From the NCBI GenBank assembly GCA_018110985.1, contig JAGAWT010000022.1, forward strand, positions 39,166 to 103,165: a stretch of DNA of 64,000 nt. The letters run 5' to 3'. The translations under genes were made by a program, and so were the position numbers. Position 1 is the first letter of the stretch, and each line of letters starts with the position of its first letter. Source of the stretch: Oscillospiraceae bacterium. GTDB lineage: Bacteria > Bacillota > Clostridia > Oscillospirales > Ruminococcaceae. This document shows positions 25,369 through 34,140 of this stretch, one piece after another. The notes beneath the pieces are model-generated. The model saw nothing but the letters and a program-made list of their open reading frames with translations. It ran no database searches and was not told the origin of the DNA.

Positions 25369-25696
25369 TACGGAAAAGCTCGAAGAGTTCGGCGCAGACA
25401 CCCGCACAGGGATCTCCCGCTGCATGGGCAACGAGGATTTCTACCTTATGCTGGTAAAAAAGGCCGTAGGAGACAACAGGCTCCCACTCCTCAGAAAGGC
25501 AATAGAGGAAAACGATCTCAAAGGAGCATTTGAAAATGCCCACGCCCTGAAGGGGATGTATGCAAACCTTTCCCTGACCCCGCTTCTTGCTCCTGTAAGC
25601 GAAATGACCGAGCTTCTCAGGGCGGGTACACGGACAGATTACTTCCCGCTCCTTGAGGAGGCGGAAAAACAATTTGAAAGGCTTTGCAGCCTGTGA
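25361..25696 (+). CDS. Histidine phosphotransfer (HPt) domain protein
   Basis: A 111-residue single HPt domain. The phosphorylatable histidine is H61 in ENAHALKGMYANLSL, the classical HPt motif. It starts inside the end of the REC-GGDEF-EAL gene (8-nt overlap) behind AAGGAG, so both are made together. It presumably shuttles phosphate to or from the D64 receiver. No partner hybrid kinase is visible in the window. Confidence 0.9.
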   Translation: MLSTEKLEEFGADTRTGISRCMGNEDFYLMLVKKAVGDNRLPLLRKAIEENDLKGAFENAHALKGMYANLSLTPLLAPVSEMTELLRAGTRTDYFPLLEEAEKQFERLCSL

Positions 25697-25708
25697 TCCC
25701 GAAGCATT

Positions 25709-25752
25709 ACCGAAAAGCCGGCACAAACACCGGTTTTTCGGTTAATTTTTTT
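25709..25752 (+). terminator. Intrinsic terminator after the HPt gene
   Basis: ACCGAAAAGCCGG (25709-25721) pairs with CCGGTTTTTCGGT (25730-25742), 13 bp with one G-U pair, followed by TTTTTTT at 25746-25752. Confidence 0.88.
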
Positions 25753-25759
25753 CTAAGAC

Positions 25760-25788
25760 TTGCATTTTAAAAAAATCTATGATATAAT
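25760..25788 (+). promoter_or_regulatory. Promoter of the chemoreceptor gene
   Basis: TTGCAT (25760-25765) and TATAAT (25783-25788) are 17 bp apart. The resulting leader of about 250 nt contains hairpins and repeat copy C. Confidence 0.7.
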
Positions 25789-25799
25789 CATTATGGTAT

Positions 25800-25874
25800 G
25801 GTGTGCCCATATATATGCACACCTGCGGGAGCAGAGCAGCGGTACCTGCCGGATCGGCTCTTCCCCTGCCGCTG
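25800..25874 (+). other. Structured 5' leader segment upstream of the chemoreceptor
   Basis: Just after the promoter GGTGTGC (25800-25806) pairs with GCACACC (25817-25823). Next CAGCGG (25837-25842) pairs with CCGCTG (25869-25874), enclosing GCCG-GAT-CGGC (25848-25858). The second stem ends exactly where repeat copy C begins. No riboswitch class I know fits. Confidence 0.4.
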
Positions 25875-25979
25875 ATACTGATCCTTCCTCGATGTACAGA
25901 CGATCTCCAAACCTCAGATCCCTTATATTCAAGCATTTGCGGCTTGTTTCTTGTCTATACATCGGTCAGAGATCAGTAT
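25875..25979 (+). repeat. 105-bp interspersed palindromic repeat, copy C
   Basis: Copy C, same orientation as B, inside the chemoreceptor leader. It differs from B at only a few positions; one change (GATGTACAGAC) breaks a pair of the inner stem. It follows the sequence GCTG, giving the junction CTGATACTGATCC also seen in copy E. Confidence 0.92.
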
Positions 25980-26045
25980 AAAGATATATCGAGGGCGGTC
26001 TGCCTTTGACATAGCTTGTTTTATCCAATGTGAGGAATGGTCTCT

Positions 26046-27629
26046 ATGAATAAAAAGCGTAAATGGTACAATACCTTTATCGGAATACTTGAGATCTGCT
26101 TTGTGGCAGGCTCTGCGGTGGCAGTCGCCGCAGCAGTCACCCTTGCCACCAAGAGCCCCAACGCCTATGTGACAGTCGGGATATGCGCCCTTATCATAAT
26201 CATCTATGCCGTGGTAGCACGCATCGCAGGAAAGATACTCAGCAGGAGCATAAGCTCCATGGTAGAGAACCTGCGTGCCATAAACGACGGCACCCTGAGA
26301 TCTCATCCTCCTGCGGGAAGCTTCAACGAGCTTGATGAGCTGACAGAGGATCTCGGAAAGACCATAGACAACCTTTCCGTAATCATCAAGGATACCGCAA
26401 CAGGTCTTGACAAGCTGGCTGCGGGGGATCTCAGCTACACCCTCCCCACCGACTGGAAGGGTGAATATTCAGAGATAAGCCGCAAATACAACGAGATCAC
26501 AGCCTCTCTGAGAGAGACCTTCCGTGACATTTACAGCGCATCCGGTCAGGTGATGACAGGTTCGGAACAGGTGGCAAACGGAGCGCAGGCGCTCTCCCAG
26601 GGCTCCGCCCAGCAGACGGATGCCATTCTGGGGCTCACTTCCCAGATAGAGGATATTTCCGAACGTGTGAACAACACCGCTGCCGCCGCAAGGAACACCT
26701 CCTACATCGTCAAGGAGACAGGCAAGCGCATAGAGGAATGCAGTGCGGAAATGAAAAATATGCTCTCCTCCATGCAGGACATAAACGAAAGCTCTGCCGA
26801 GATCTCCAAGATAATCAAGGTCATAGATGACATAGCCTTCCAGACAAACATACTGGCTCTCAATGCCGCCGTGGAAGCGGCAAGAGCAGGCTCTGCGGGA
26901 AAGGGCTTTGCGGTGGTCGCCGACGAGGTGCGAAACCTGGCAGCCAAAAGCGCCGAAGCCGCAAACCGCACTACTTCTCTTATAGAGCGCTCCGTTGCCA
27001 ATGTGGAAAAGGGCTCTCTCATAGCACAGGACACCGCAAGGGTGCTGCAGCTCGTAGTTGACAGCCAGGCAAGCATAGATACGGAGGTCACAAGGATATC
27101 CAGCGAGAGCGACTTTCAGGCCGAGGAGATACGCCGTGTGACAATGGGCGTAGAGCAGATCTCCTCCGTGGTACAGTCCAACACCGCCACCGCCGAGGAA
27201 TCGGCTGCGGCATCCGAACAGCTTTCCGGTCAGTCCAACACTCTGCGCATACTGCTCTCACACTTCAGATTCGACCATTCCGACGATGCGGCATCCCATG
27301 AGCTCAACAGTCCGAAGGAGCCTTCCTTTGACTTCTCCTCATACAGCAGCCCCGAGACCGACACCACGGGATTTTCCCCATACACCGCTGCTGACAGCAG
27401 CGAAGCGGTCTATTCCCCGGAGATACCGGCATCCCCTGAGGATGAGGACGGAAACTACAGCTTTTTCAGTGTCCTTGCCCATGAGGATGATAAGTATACC
27501 GCTCCGGAAAAGGATGAAGCGGCTGCGGCGGCACCTGCCGCTCCCGCAGCCGGCGATGATGATTTCACCCCCATCAGCTTTGATGTCCCGGATGAAGACG
27601 ATTTTGAGAACGTGAAGAGCAAATACTGA
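26046..27629 (+). CDS. Methyl-accepting chemotaxis protein without extracellular sensor domain
   Basis: A 527-residue chemoreceptor. Two closely spaced membrane helices (about residues 10-32 and 40-60) leave almost no external loop. HAMP-like segments follow, then the long coiled-coil signalling domain with the highly conserved hairpin tip [20 protein letters not shown] and [14 protein letters not shown] Ser/Asp/Glu/Pro/Ala-rich tail of about 110 residues ends in a short acidic stretch and carries no CheR-type pentapeptide. It probably senses an internal or membrane signal. ATG 26046 is favoured over ATG 26037 because GAGGA is too close to the latter. Confidence 0.92.
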   Translation: MNKKRKWYNTFIGILEICFVAGSAVAVAAAVTLATKSPNAYVTVGICALIIIIYAVVARIAGKILSRSISSMVENLRAINDGTLRSHPPAGSFNELDELTEDLGKTIDNLSVIIKDTATGLDKLAAGDLSYTLPTDWKGEYSEISRKYNEITASLRETFRDIYSASGQVMTGSEQVANGAQALSQGSAQQTDAILGLTSQIEDISERVNNTAAAARNTSYIVKETGKRIEECSAEMKNMLSSMQDINESSAEISKIIKVIDDIAFQTNILALNAAVEAARAGSAGKGFAVVADEVRNLAAKSAEAANRTTSLIERSVANVEKGSLIAQDTARVLQLVVDSQASIDTEVTRISSESDFQAEEIRRVTMGVEQISSVVQSNTATAEESAAASEQLSGQSNTLRILLSHFRFDHSDDAASHELNSPKEPSFDFSSYSSPETDTTGFSPYTAADSSEAVYSPEIPASPEDEDGNYSFFSVLAHEDDKYTAPEKDEAAAAAPAAPAAGDDDFTPISFDVPDEDDFENVKSKY

Positions 27630-27643
27630 TCTGCCGAAGATAT

Positions 27644-27766
27644 ATGCCATCGTTTCATCACGCTGTCCCGTACCTTGCAAAAGCCGAGGCTGATGCTCGT
27701 ATTGAGCCGGCTGATGATACCGTTATCTGGCAGAGGACACTTACCAAGTCGGAAGGAATATTATGA
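27644..27766 (+). CDS. Possible 40-residue ORF coupled to the PP2C gene
   Basis: An open frame ATG 27644 to TGA 27764-27766 encodes a peptide beginning MPSFHHAVPYLAKAEADA. Its stop overlaps the next start as ATGA. Codon use resembles the neighbouring genes, but there is no convincing ribosome binding site and I recognise no family. It may be a coupled leader ORF or chance. Confidence 0.25.
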   Translation: MPSFHHAVPYLAKAEADARIEPADDTVIWQRTLTKSEGIL

Positions 27767-29880
27767 TCAAAAGGAAAAACGGTTTGACCTTCGGTGGTCT
27801 TGAACAAAAGATGTTCAATTTCAGTCTGGCGCTTATACTGGTAGTCGCTCTCTGCTTTACGGGGGTATCCGTATGGCAGCTGAGAGCCATAACCGGAGTG
27901 CTCAGCAGAACAGTAGACAAGCAGAAGGAAAGCATCACTGCCACTTCTACCCGGACCATGGATGTTGTCGTGAAGCAGTCCCTCTCCAACACCGTCCAGC
28001 TCGAAGCTTTTGCGGTGAACAAGGTGGTGGAGGCTGCCCACAGGGACGGCAGCGAGCCTTCTCTTGAGGATATGCCGGACATTGGTGCCATAGCATCATC
28101 GGGCTATGTTTTCGCCATAGACTCTTCCGGAAAGATAGTCTACTCAAACGCTGCCTTCGGTCCCTTTGCGGCATCGGACAACGACATCAGGAACATGGGC
28201 GGCTCCGATCTTGCCGGCTTTGCAGAGAAGGCGATATCGGGAGAGACCATCACAGGCTCGGTCACGGAGGGCGATAAGACCTATTACATAGCCTGTTCCC
28301 CCATCCCCGCCCTTGAATGTTCTCTTGTGGTCGCCATGGATCACGATGTGGCGCACAGTCCCACCAGACAGCTCATAGCAGACTATGATACACAGTCGGC
28401 GGAAGCACAGGCGGAGCTGACAAAAAGCATCGGTGAATCCCGCAGGCTCATCCTTGTGCTCATGACCCTTATAGTCCTTTTCACCATACAGCTTTCCATA
28501 AGCGGCGGCAGAAGGATAGTAAAGCCTCTGAACAAAATGGTGGACAGGATCACCAATTTCAAGACCGGGGATATCCAGTTCAGGATGGAGGACACCTACC
28601 GCACGGGAGACGAGATAGAGGAGCTGGCACAGGCTTTTGCCGACATCTCCGAAAAGACCATGAACTATGTGAAGAAGATCACCACCATCACGGCGGAAAA
28701 GGAAAGGATAGGTGCGGAGCTGGGAGTTGCCACTCAGATTCAGGAGGATATGCTCCCAAACATCTTCCCTCCCTATCCCGAACGCTCCGAATTTGATATC
28801 TACGCCACCATGAACCCCGCCAAGGAGGTAGGCGGCGACTTCTACGACTTCTACATGATAGACCACGACCATGTGGCACTGACCATAGCCGATGTTTCCG
28901 GAAAGGGTGTGCCTGCGGCGCTTTTCATGGTGATATCCAAGACCCTTATGCAGAACCACGCTCTTATGGGCGGTTCCCCCAAGGAGATCCTTGAATATGT
29001 GAACCACCAGCTTTGCCAGCACAACAAGGCAGACATGTTCGTTACTGTATGGCTTGCCATCGTGGAGCTTTCAACCGGCAAGGTAACAGCCGCCAATGCA
29101 GGTCACGAATTCCCCGCTATCCGCAGGAGCGGCAGCAAGTTCGACCTTATGAAGGACAAGCACGGCTTTGTGGTAGGCGGCATGGACGGTATGCAGTACA
29201 AGGAGTATACATTTGAGTTGAAAAAAGGAGATTCCCTGTACGTTTACACCGACGGCGTACCGGAGGCTACGGATGCCAACTGTGAGCTTTTCGGCACCGA
29301 CAGGATGATACACTCTCTGAACAAGCACATGAAGGATCCTCCGCAGGATCTTCTGAAAAACATCCGCAGCGACATAGATGAATTTGTGGGTGATGCGCCC
29401 CAGTTTGACGACATCACCATGCTGGTATTCAACTATTACGGCACCAACAACGAAAAGAAGACCATGGTCATGGAAAAGACCGTGGATGCCGTCGTGGAGA
29501 GCATCAACGCCGTGACCGAATTCGTGGATGAGATACTCAGCGAAAAGGCAGTCCCCTTGAAGATCATAACCAAGATAAACATCGTCATAGACGAGATACT
29601 GGGGAATATCGCCCATTATGCCTATGAGGACGGCACTGTGGGCAAGGCAAAGGTGACCGTGGAGATGCCCGGCGACTACTCAGCCGTGACCCTGCGCTTC
29701 GAGGACAGCGGAAAACCATACGATCCTCTGTCCGCTGCGGATCCCGAGCTGGGACTTTCGGCGGATGATATGGAGATAGGCGGACTTGGGATATTCATCA
29801 CCAAGAAGTTCATGGATGACCTGAAATACGAATACAAGGACGGCAGGAACATCCTGAGCCTCACCAAGAAACTGGTCTGA
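27763..29880 (+). CDS. Membrane sensor with HAMP, PP2C/SpoIIE phosphatase and C-terminal HATPase domain
   Basis: A 705-residue signalling protein. A membrane helix (17-40), a cache-like external domain (about 45-220) and a second helix (226-246) lead to a HAMP segment. The SpoIIE/RsbU-type PP2C phosphatase (about 325-560) shows GGDFYDF, DVSGKGVPAALFM, NAGHEFPAI, YTDGVPEA and FDDITMLV. The last 140 residues are an RsbW-like HATPase (IDEILGNIAHYAYE, GGLGIFITKKFMDD). Phosphatase and anti-sigma-type kinase activities would thus act in one chain, presumably on an anti-sigma antagonist encoded elsewhere. It follows the chemoreceptor after 134 bp. Confidence 0.92.
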   Translation: MIKRKNGLTFGGLEQKMFNFSLALILVVALCFTGVSVWQLRAITGVLSRTVDKQKESITATSTRTMDVVVKQSLSNTVQLEAFAVNKVVEAAHRDGSEPSLEDMPDIGAIASSGYVFAIDSSGKIVYSNAAFGPFAASDNDIRNMGGSDLAGFAEKAISGETITGSVTEGDKTYYIACSPIPALECSLVVAMDHDVAHSPTRQLIADYDTQSAEAQAELTKSIGESRRLILVLMTLIVLFTIQLSISGGRRIVKPLNKMVDRITNFKTGDIQFRMEDTYRTGDEIEELAQAFADISEKTMNYVKKITTITAEKERIGAELGVATQIQEDMLPNIFPPYPERSEFDIYATMNPAKEVGGDFYDFYMIDHDHVALTIADVSGKGVPAALFMVISKTLMQNHALMGGSPKEILEYVNHQLCQHNKADMFVTVWLAIVELSTGKVTAANAGHEFPAIRRSGSKFDLMKDKHGFVVGGMDGMQYKEYTFELKKGDSLYVYTDGVPEATDANCELFGTDRMIHSLNKHMKDPPQDLLKNIRSDIDEFVGDAPQFDDITMLVFNYYGTNNEKKTMVMEKTVDAVVESINAVTEFVDEILSEKAVPLKIITKINIVIDEILGNIAHYAYEDGTVGKAKVTVEMPGDYSAVTLRFEDSGKPYDPLSAADPELGLSADDMEIGGLGIFITKKFMDDLKYEYKDGRNILSLTKKLV

Positions 29881-29915
29881 CCTATCAAAGTTAATAGAAC
29901 GTACACAAACAATGG

Positions 29916-29945
29916 TTGATAAATTCAACTTATTTAAGATATAAT
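29916..29945 (+). promoter_or_regulatory. Promoter of aroK
   Basis: TTGATA (29916-29921) and TATAAT (29940-29945) are spaced by 18 bp, 50 bp before the aroK start. Confidence 0.6.
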
Positions 29946-29995
29946 TGATATTTGCACGGTAGAAACCACCATTCATACATACAACGGAGCAGATA

Positions 29996-30484
29996 ATGAC
30001 TGTTTATTTATGCGGATTTATGGGCTGCGGGAAATCCACCGTAGGAAAGCTTCTTGCAAAGAACCTGGGGCAGCGTTTTACAGATATGGATGCTTATATC
30101 GTCCAGTGTGAGCGTATGTCCATACCCGATATATTCTCCTTCAGGGGAGAAGAGTATTTCAGGGACAGAGAGACCGCCGCCATTGAGCAGCTGGGTCTTC
30201 AGGGCGGTGTCATAGCCTGCGGAGGCGGAGCCATGCTCAGAGAGGAAAATGCTGCCCTTGCGGCACACCACGGCAGGACTGTCTTTATAGATGTCCCCTT
30301 TGAGACCTGCTATGAGCGCATAAAGAACGACAGCAACAGACCGCTTGTTGTGAACAATACCAGAGCTTCTCTGGAGGAGCTTTTCAACAAGCGCCGTGTC
30401 ATCTACCTGAAAAACACCGCCGTACACATTGCGGGGACAGGTTCCCCTATGGAGATCGCCAAACGTATAGCGGCAGATATCTGA
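29996..30484 (+). CDS. aroK: Shikimate kinase
   Basis: Phosphorylates shikimate at the 3-hydroxyl in aromatic amino acid and chorismate synthesis. The 162-residue product has the P-loop GFMGCGKST (7-15), substrate residues in FTDMDAYI (D30, D32), FRGEEYFRDRE and the GGG motif (76-78), and the lid region RPLV. The start has GGAG at 29986-29989. The last base of the stop codon is the first base of repeat copy D. No other aro genes are adjacent. Confidence 0.93.
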   Translation: MTVYLCGFMGCGKSTVGKLLAKNLGQRFTDMDAYIVQCERMSIPDIFSFRGEEYFRDRETAAIEQLGLQGGVIACGGGAMLREENAALAAHHGRTVFIDVPFETCYERIKNDSNRPLVVNNTRASLEELFNKRRVIYLKNTAVHIAGTGSPMEIAKRIAADI

Positions 30485-30588
30485 TACTGACTTCTGACCG
30501 ATGCATAGACAAGAAACAAGCCGCAAATGCTTGAATATAAGGGATCTGAGGCTTGGAGATCGTCTATACATGGAGGAAGGATCAGTAT
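30484..30588 (-). repeat. 105-bp interspersed palindromic repeat, copy D
   Basis: Copy D, inverted orientation. It begins on the final A of the aroK TGA stop and ends 23 bp before the activase start. Its arms carry small changes (GATGCATAGAC and a final G in place of C), giving a G-U pair and a mismatch in the inner stem. Confidence 0.9.
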
Positions 30589-30611
30589 GAGTACCACAAA
30601 AGAGGAGTTAT

Positions 30612-33578
30612 ATGAGCAATATTTATCAGCTTGGCATAGATGTAGGGTCCACCACCGTAAAGACGGTCATCCTTGAAGACGGAAAGATCATTTATTCCAA
30701 GTACCAGAGGCACTTTTCAAAGGTCAGAGAGACCACCGCAGAACAGGTGGCGGAGGTAGGAAGGCTGTACCCTGAAGCCAAATTCAGACCTGCGGTCACC
30801 GGCTCGGCGGGTCTGGGTCTTGCTAACGCTGCGGGTCTCCCCTTCGTGCAGGAGGTACACTCCGCTTTCATTTCCGTCAAAAGAGATTTCCCCGATGCAG
30901 ACTGCGTTATAGAGCTGGGCGGAGAGGATGCAAAGCTGATCTTTCTCACAGGCGGCGTAGAGCAGAGGATGAACGGTTCCTGTGCAGGCGGCACGGGCGC
31001 ATTCATCGACCAGATGGCAACTCTCCTGGGAATAACCGTTGATGAAATGGACGAGCTTTCCTCCCATGCGGAGAAGAAATATCCCATAGCTTCAAGGTGC
31101 GGAGTTTTTGCAAAATCGGATATACAGCCCCTTATCAATCAGGGTGCCAGAAGAGAGGATATAGCTGCCTCCATTTTCCAGGCAGTCGTGGATCAGACGG
31201 TGGCAGGTCTTGCACAGGGCCGTGAGATCAAGGGCAAGGTGCTTTTCCTCGGCGGTCCCCTCACCTTCATAAAGGGTCTTCGCAAGGCTTTCATCGACAC
31301 TCTCGGTCTTGACAGCGAGCACGCAGTCTTCCCGGAAAACGCCCAGTGCTTCATGGCATACGGCAGCGCCCTCTATGCCCAGCAGACAGAGGATGAGGTC
31401 CTTACCGCCGCAGAGATAGTGGACAAGATAAGAGCCGCAAAAGTCTCCGACTCCATCATCACGGGAAAAAGGCTCTTTGAGAACGAAAGCCAGTACAATG
31501 AATTCGTAAAGAGCCATGCAAAGTACGATCTCCCCAAAGCAGATGCGGACTCCTACACGGGAGACGCTTATCTCGGCATAGATGCGGGCTCCACCACCAC
31601 AAAGCTGATACTTGTCACCCCCAAGGGCGAGATGCTTTACAGCCACTATCAGCCGAACAAAGGACAGCCCCTCAGCGTGGTGTGCGACCAGCTCACAAAG
31701 ATATACGAAAAATTCGGAGATCGTATAAATATCCGTTCCTCCGCAGTCACGGGCTACGGTGAGGAGCTGATAAAAGCAGGTCTGGGAGTGGATTACGGTC
31801 TTGTGGAGACTGTTGCCCACTACAAGGCTGCCTCCTATTTCTGTCCGGATGTGGATTTCATCATCGACATCGGCGGGCAGGACATGAAATGCTTCAAGAT
31901 AAGAAACAAGGCTATCGACGGTATTATGCTGAATGAAGCCTGTTCTTCGGGCTGCGGCTCCTTCATACAGACTTTTGCCGAAGCCCTAGGCTACAATATA
32001 GCCGACTTTGCAAAGCTGGGTCTTTATGCTGAAAGACCTGTGGATCTGGGCTCACGCTGCACGGTGTTCATGAACTCCTCCGTAAAGCAGGCTCAGAAGG
32101 ATGGTGCCACAGTGGAAGATATCTCTGCGGGTCTTTCATCTTCCATCATCAAGAATGCCATTTACAAGGTAATAAGAGCAAACTCCGCAGAGGAGCTGGG
32201 AAAGAACATCGTCGTACAGGGCGGCACCTTCCTCAATGATGCGGTGCTCAGAGCCTTTGAGCTTGAGATAGGCCATGAAGTGCTCCGTCCCGCAGTGGCA
32301 GGTCTTATGGGTGCTCTGGGTGCAGCCCTCTATTCGATGGACGCATCCGCAAATGACAACACCGAAAAGTCCACGCTCATCAGCCGTGACGACCTTAAAG
32401 GCTTCTCCTACAAGACCAAGCAGATAAAATGCGGCAGATGCACTGCCAACTGCTCTCTGAACCTTGTGACCTTCTCCGGCGGCAGAAAGTATATCAGCGG
32501 GAACAAATGCGAAAAGGGTGCGGGCATAAAGAATGCGGTAAAGGCGCCCTCTCTCTATGAATACAAGTACGAAAAGCTCCTGGAGATAGCAAATTCCCCC
32601 AACCCCGAAAAGCCGAAGGCTGTGGTGGGCATCCCCTTCGTGCTCAACTTCTATGAGCAGCTTCCTTTCTGGAAGGCAGTGTTCAACAAGCTGGGCTTTG
32701 CGGTGATGGTATCATCCGAGAGCACGAGAAAGACCTATTTCAAGGGACAGCACACCATTCCCTCCGATACGGTCTGCTACCCTGCAAAGCTTGCCCACGG
32801 CCACATCATAGACCTGCTTGAACGGGGCGCAGATATGATATTCTACCCCTGTGAGACCTACAATGTGGACGAAAAGAAGGGCGACAACTGCTACAACTGC
32901 CCTGTTGTAGCCTATTATCCGGAGCTGCTCAAGGCAAATATACCGGAGCTCAACTCCGAAAACTTCATCTACCCCTACATGAACATCAACCTGAAAAAGC
33001 ACATCATACAGTCCATGTGCAAGTCCTTTGCAAAGTACGGTCTGAAAAAGAAGGATGTGGGCGAGGCATGGGAAGAGGGCATGAAGGTGCTTGAGAGCTT
33101 CAGGAACGATGTCACCGAAATGGGCAGACAGATAATCCGTGAGGCAAGAGAGATGAAGGTGCCCATTATCGTCATAAGCGGACGCCCCTACCACCTTGAT
33201 CCCGAGATAAACCACGGCATACACAAGCTGATAACCTCCCTCGGCATGGCAGTCATCACCGAGGACAGCATATGCGATATGTCCGAGACTCCCCTGCTCC
33301 ATGTTTTCAACCAGTGGACCTATCATTCAAGGCTTTACCGTGCGGCAGGCTATGTGGCAACACAGCCCGATATGCAGCTGGTGCAGCTTGTATCCTTCGG
33401 CTGCGGCATAGATGCCATCACCACCGACGAGGTGCGCTCCATCCTTGAATCCAAGGGGAAGCTCTACACCCAGATAAAGATCGACGAGATCAGCAATCTC
33501 GGAGCCGCAAAGATAAGGCTCAGAAGTCTTGAAGCCGCTATCAGGGGCACAGGGCAGAAAAGCTCAAAAATTGGATAA
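30612..33578 (+). CDS. BadF/HgdC-type activase, acyl-CoA dehydratase activase-related protein
   Basis: A 988-residue protein with two actin-like ATPase domains of the BadF/BadG/BcrA/BcrD family. The first has GIDVGSTTVKTV (8-19), GGEDAKL and CAGGTGAFIDQMA. The second has GIDAGSTTTKLI, GGQDMKCFKI and CSSGCGSFIQTFA. A cysteine-rich segment (KCGRCTANCSLN, NKCEKG) probably holds an iron-sulfur cluster. The C-terminal third is DUF2229-like (VVGIPFVLNFYE, PSDTVCYPAKLAHGH, CETYNVDEKKGDNCYNCP). It ends near RLRSLEAAI, where longer relatives of about 1,400 residues continue. Such proteins drive ATP-dependent electron transfer to dehydratases; the partner is not in this window. Confidence 0.88.
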   Translation: MSNIYQLGIDVGSTTVKTVILEDGKIIYSKYQRHFSKVRETTAEQVAEVGRLYPEAKFRPAVTGSAGLGLANAAGLPFVQEVHSAFISVKRDFPDADCVIELGGEDAKLIFLTGGVEQRMNGSCAGGTGAFIDQMATLLGITVDEMDELSSHAEKKYPIASRCGVFAKSDIQPLINQGARREDIAASIFQAVVDQTVAGLAQGREIKGKVLFLGGPLTFIKGLRKAFIDTLGLDSEHAVFPENAQCFMAYGSALYAQQTEDEVLTAAEIVDKIRAAKVSDSIITGKRLFENESQYNEFVKSHAKYDLPKADADSYTGDAYLGIDAGSTTTKLILVTPKGEMLYSHYQPNKGQPLSVVCDQLTKIYEKFGDRINIRSSAVTGYGEELIKAGLGVDYGLVETVAHYKAASYFCPDVDFIIDIGGQDMKCFKIRNKAIDGIMLNEACSSGCGSFIQTFAEALGYNIADFAKLGLYAERPVDLGSRCTVFMNSSVKQAQKDGATVEDISAGLSSSIIKNAIYKVIRANSAEELGKNIVVQGGTFLNDAVLRAFELEIGHEVLRPAVAGLMGALGAALYSMDASANDNTEKSTLISRDDLKGFSYKTKQIKCGRCTANCSLNLVTFSGGRKYISGNKCEKGAGIKNAVKAPSLYEYKYEKLLEIANSPNPEKPKAVVGIPFVLNFYEQLPFWKAVFNKLGFAVMVSSESTRKTYFKGQHTIPSDTVCYPAKLAHGHIIDLLERGADMIFYPCETYNVDEKKGDNCYNCPVVAYYPELLKANIPELNSENFIYPYMNINLKKHIIQSMCKSFAKYGLKKKDVGEAWEEGMKVLESFRNDVTEMGRQIIREAREMKVPIIVISGRPYHLDPEINHGIHKLITSLGMAVITEDSICDMSETPLLHVFNQWTYHSRLYRAAGYVATQPDMQLVQLVSFGCGIDAITTDEVRSILESKGKLYTQIKIDEISNLGAAKIRLRSLEAAIRGTGQKSSKIG

Positions 33579-33639
33579 AGATTAGAATTTATTAACAGAT
33601 TTTTGTACAATTTGCCGTGCAAGTAATTTGAAAAAAGCC

Positions 33640-33668
33640 TTGAAATTTATTCTCATTTGATGTATAAT
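33640..33668 (+). promoter_or_regulatory. Promoter of divIC-yabR
   Basis: TTGAAA (33640-33645) and TATAAT (33663-33668) are separated by 17 bp, about 85 bp before the divIC start. Confidence 0.65.
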
Positions 33669-33751
33669 AATTTGAGGGTATGTGTACTTTTCGGGCATAC
33701 CTGGAGCTGTGGATCATTCCCGCTTCCCATAAAGGAGTGTGATAGCTTAAT

Positions 33752-34105
33752 ATGACCACAAAGCAGTACAGAAAAGCAAGTGCCGAGATCAAACGGCAGT
33801 ACAGGCGCAAAATGCGCAAGCAGCGTCCTCTCCTTACAAGAGTTGGGCTCCCCGTGGTACTCACCATACTGGTGGCAGCCTGCGGCGTTTCCATTATCAA
33901 GAACAAGGTAGAGCTTGAGCATAAAAAGCAGGAGCTTGCTGCCATTGAGGAACAGGCTGCTCTTCTCGAAGCTGAGAACGCTTCATATCAGAGCATCCTC
34001 GACGAAGAGGACGAAAGAAGATATATGGAAAGGATCGCTACGGAGCGTCTCGGATATGCCTATCCCGACGAAAGGCGTTTCTACGACACCGTACAGATCA
34101 GTTGA
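33752..34105 (+). CDS. divIC: Septum formation initiator, DivIC/FtsB family
   Basis: A 117-residue bitopic protein of the FtsB/DivIC family, part of the FtsL-DivIB complex that activates septal peptidoglycan synthesis. A basic cytoplasmic head (1-26), one membrane helix (about 29-48) and a coiled coil (about 50-85, KVELEHKKQELAAIEEQAALL) are followed by the conserved ERIATERLGYAYPDE. The next gene is yabR, the same order as in Bacillus, which supports the name. It overlaps the alternative TTG start of yabR. Confidence 0.85.
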   Translation: MTTKQYRKASAEIKRQYRRKMRKQRPLLTRVGLPVVLTILVAACGVSIIKNKVELEHKKQELAAIEEQAALLEAENASYQSILDEEDERRYMERIATERLGYAYPDERRFYDTVQIS

Positions 34106-34140
34106 GCAAAGACACAAGAAAGGAATCACCGGATCAATTT

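Noticed and set aside
25800..25874. Cyclic-di-GMP riboswitch upstream of the chemoreceptor
   Set aside because: The conserved core bases of GEMM-type riboswitches are not present, although the region can fold.
25803..26009. Small ORFs running through the 105-bp repeats (MYRRSP-type peptides)
   Set aside because: The same peptide appears at each copy only because the repeat sequence is shared; there are no ribosome binding sites and the frames run out of the repeat into unrelated sequence.
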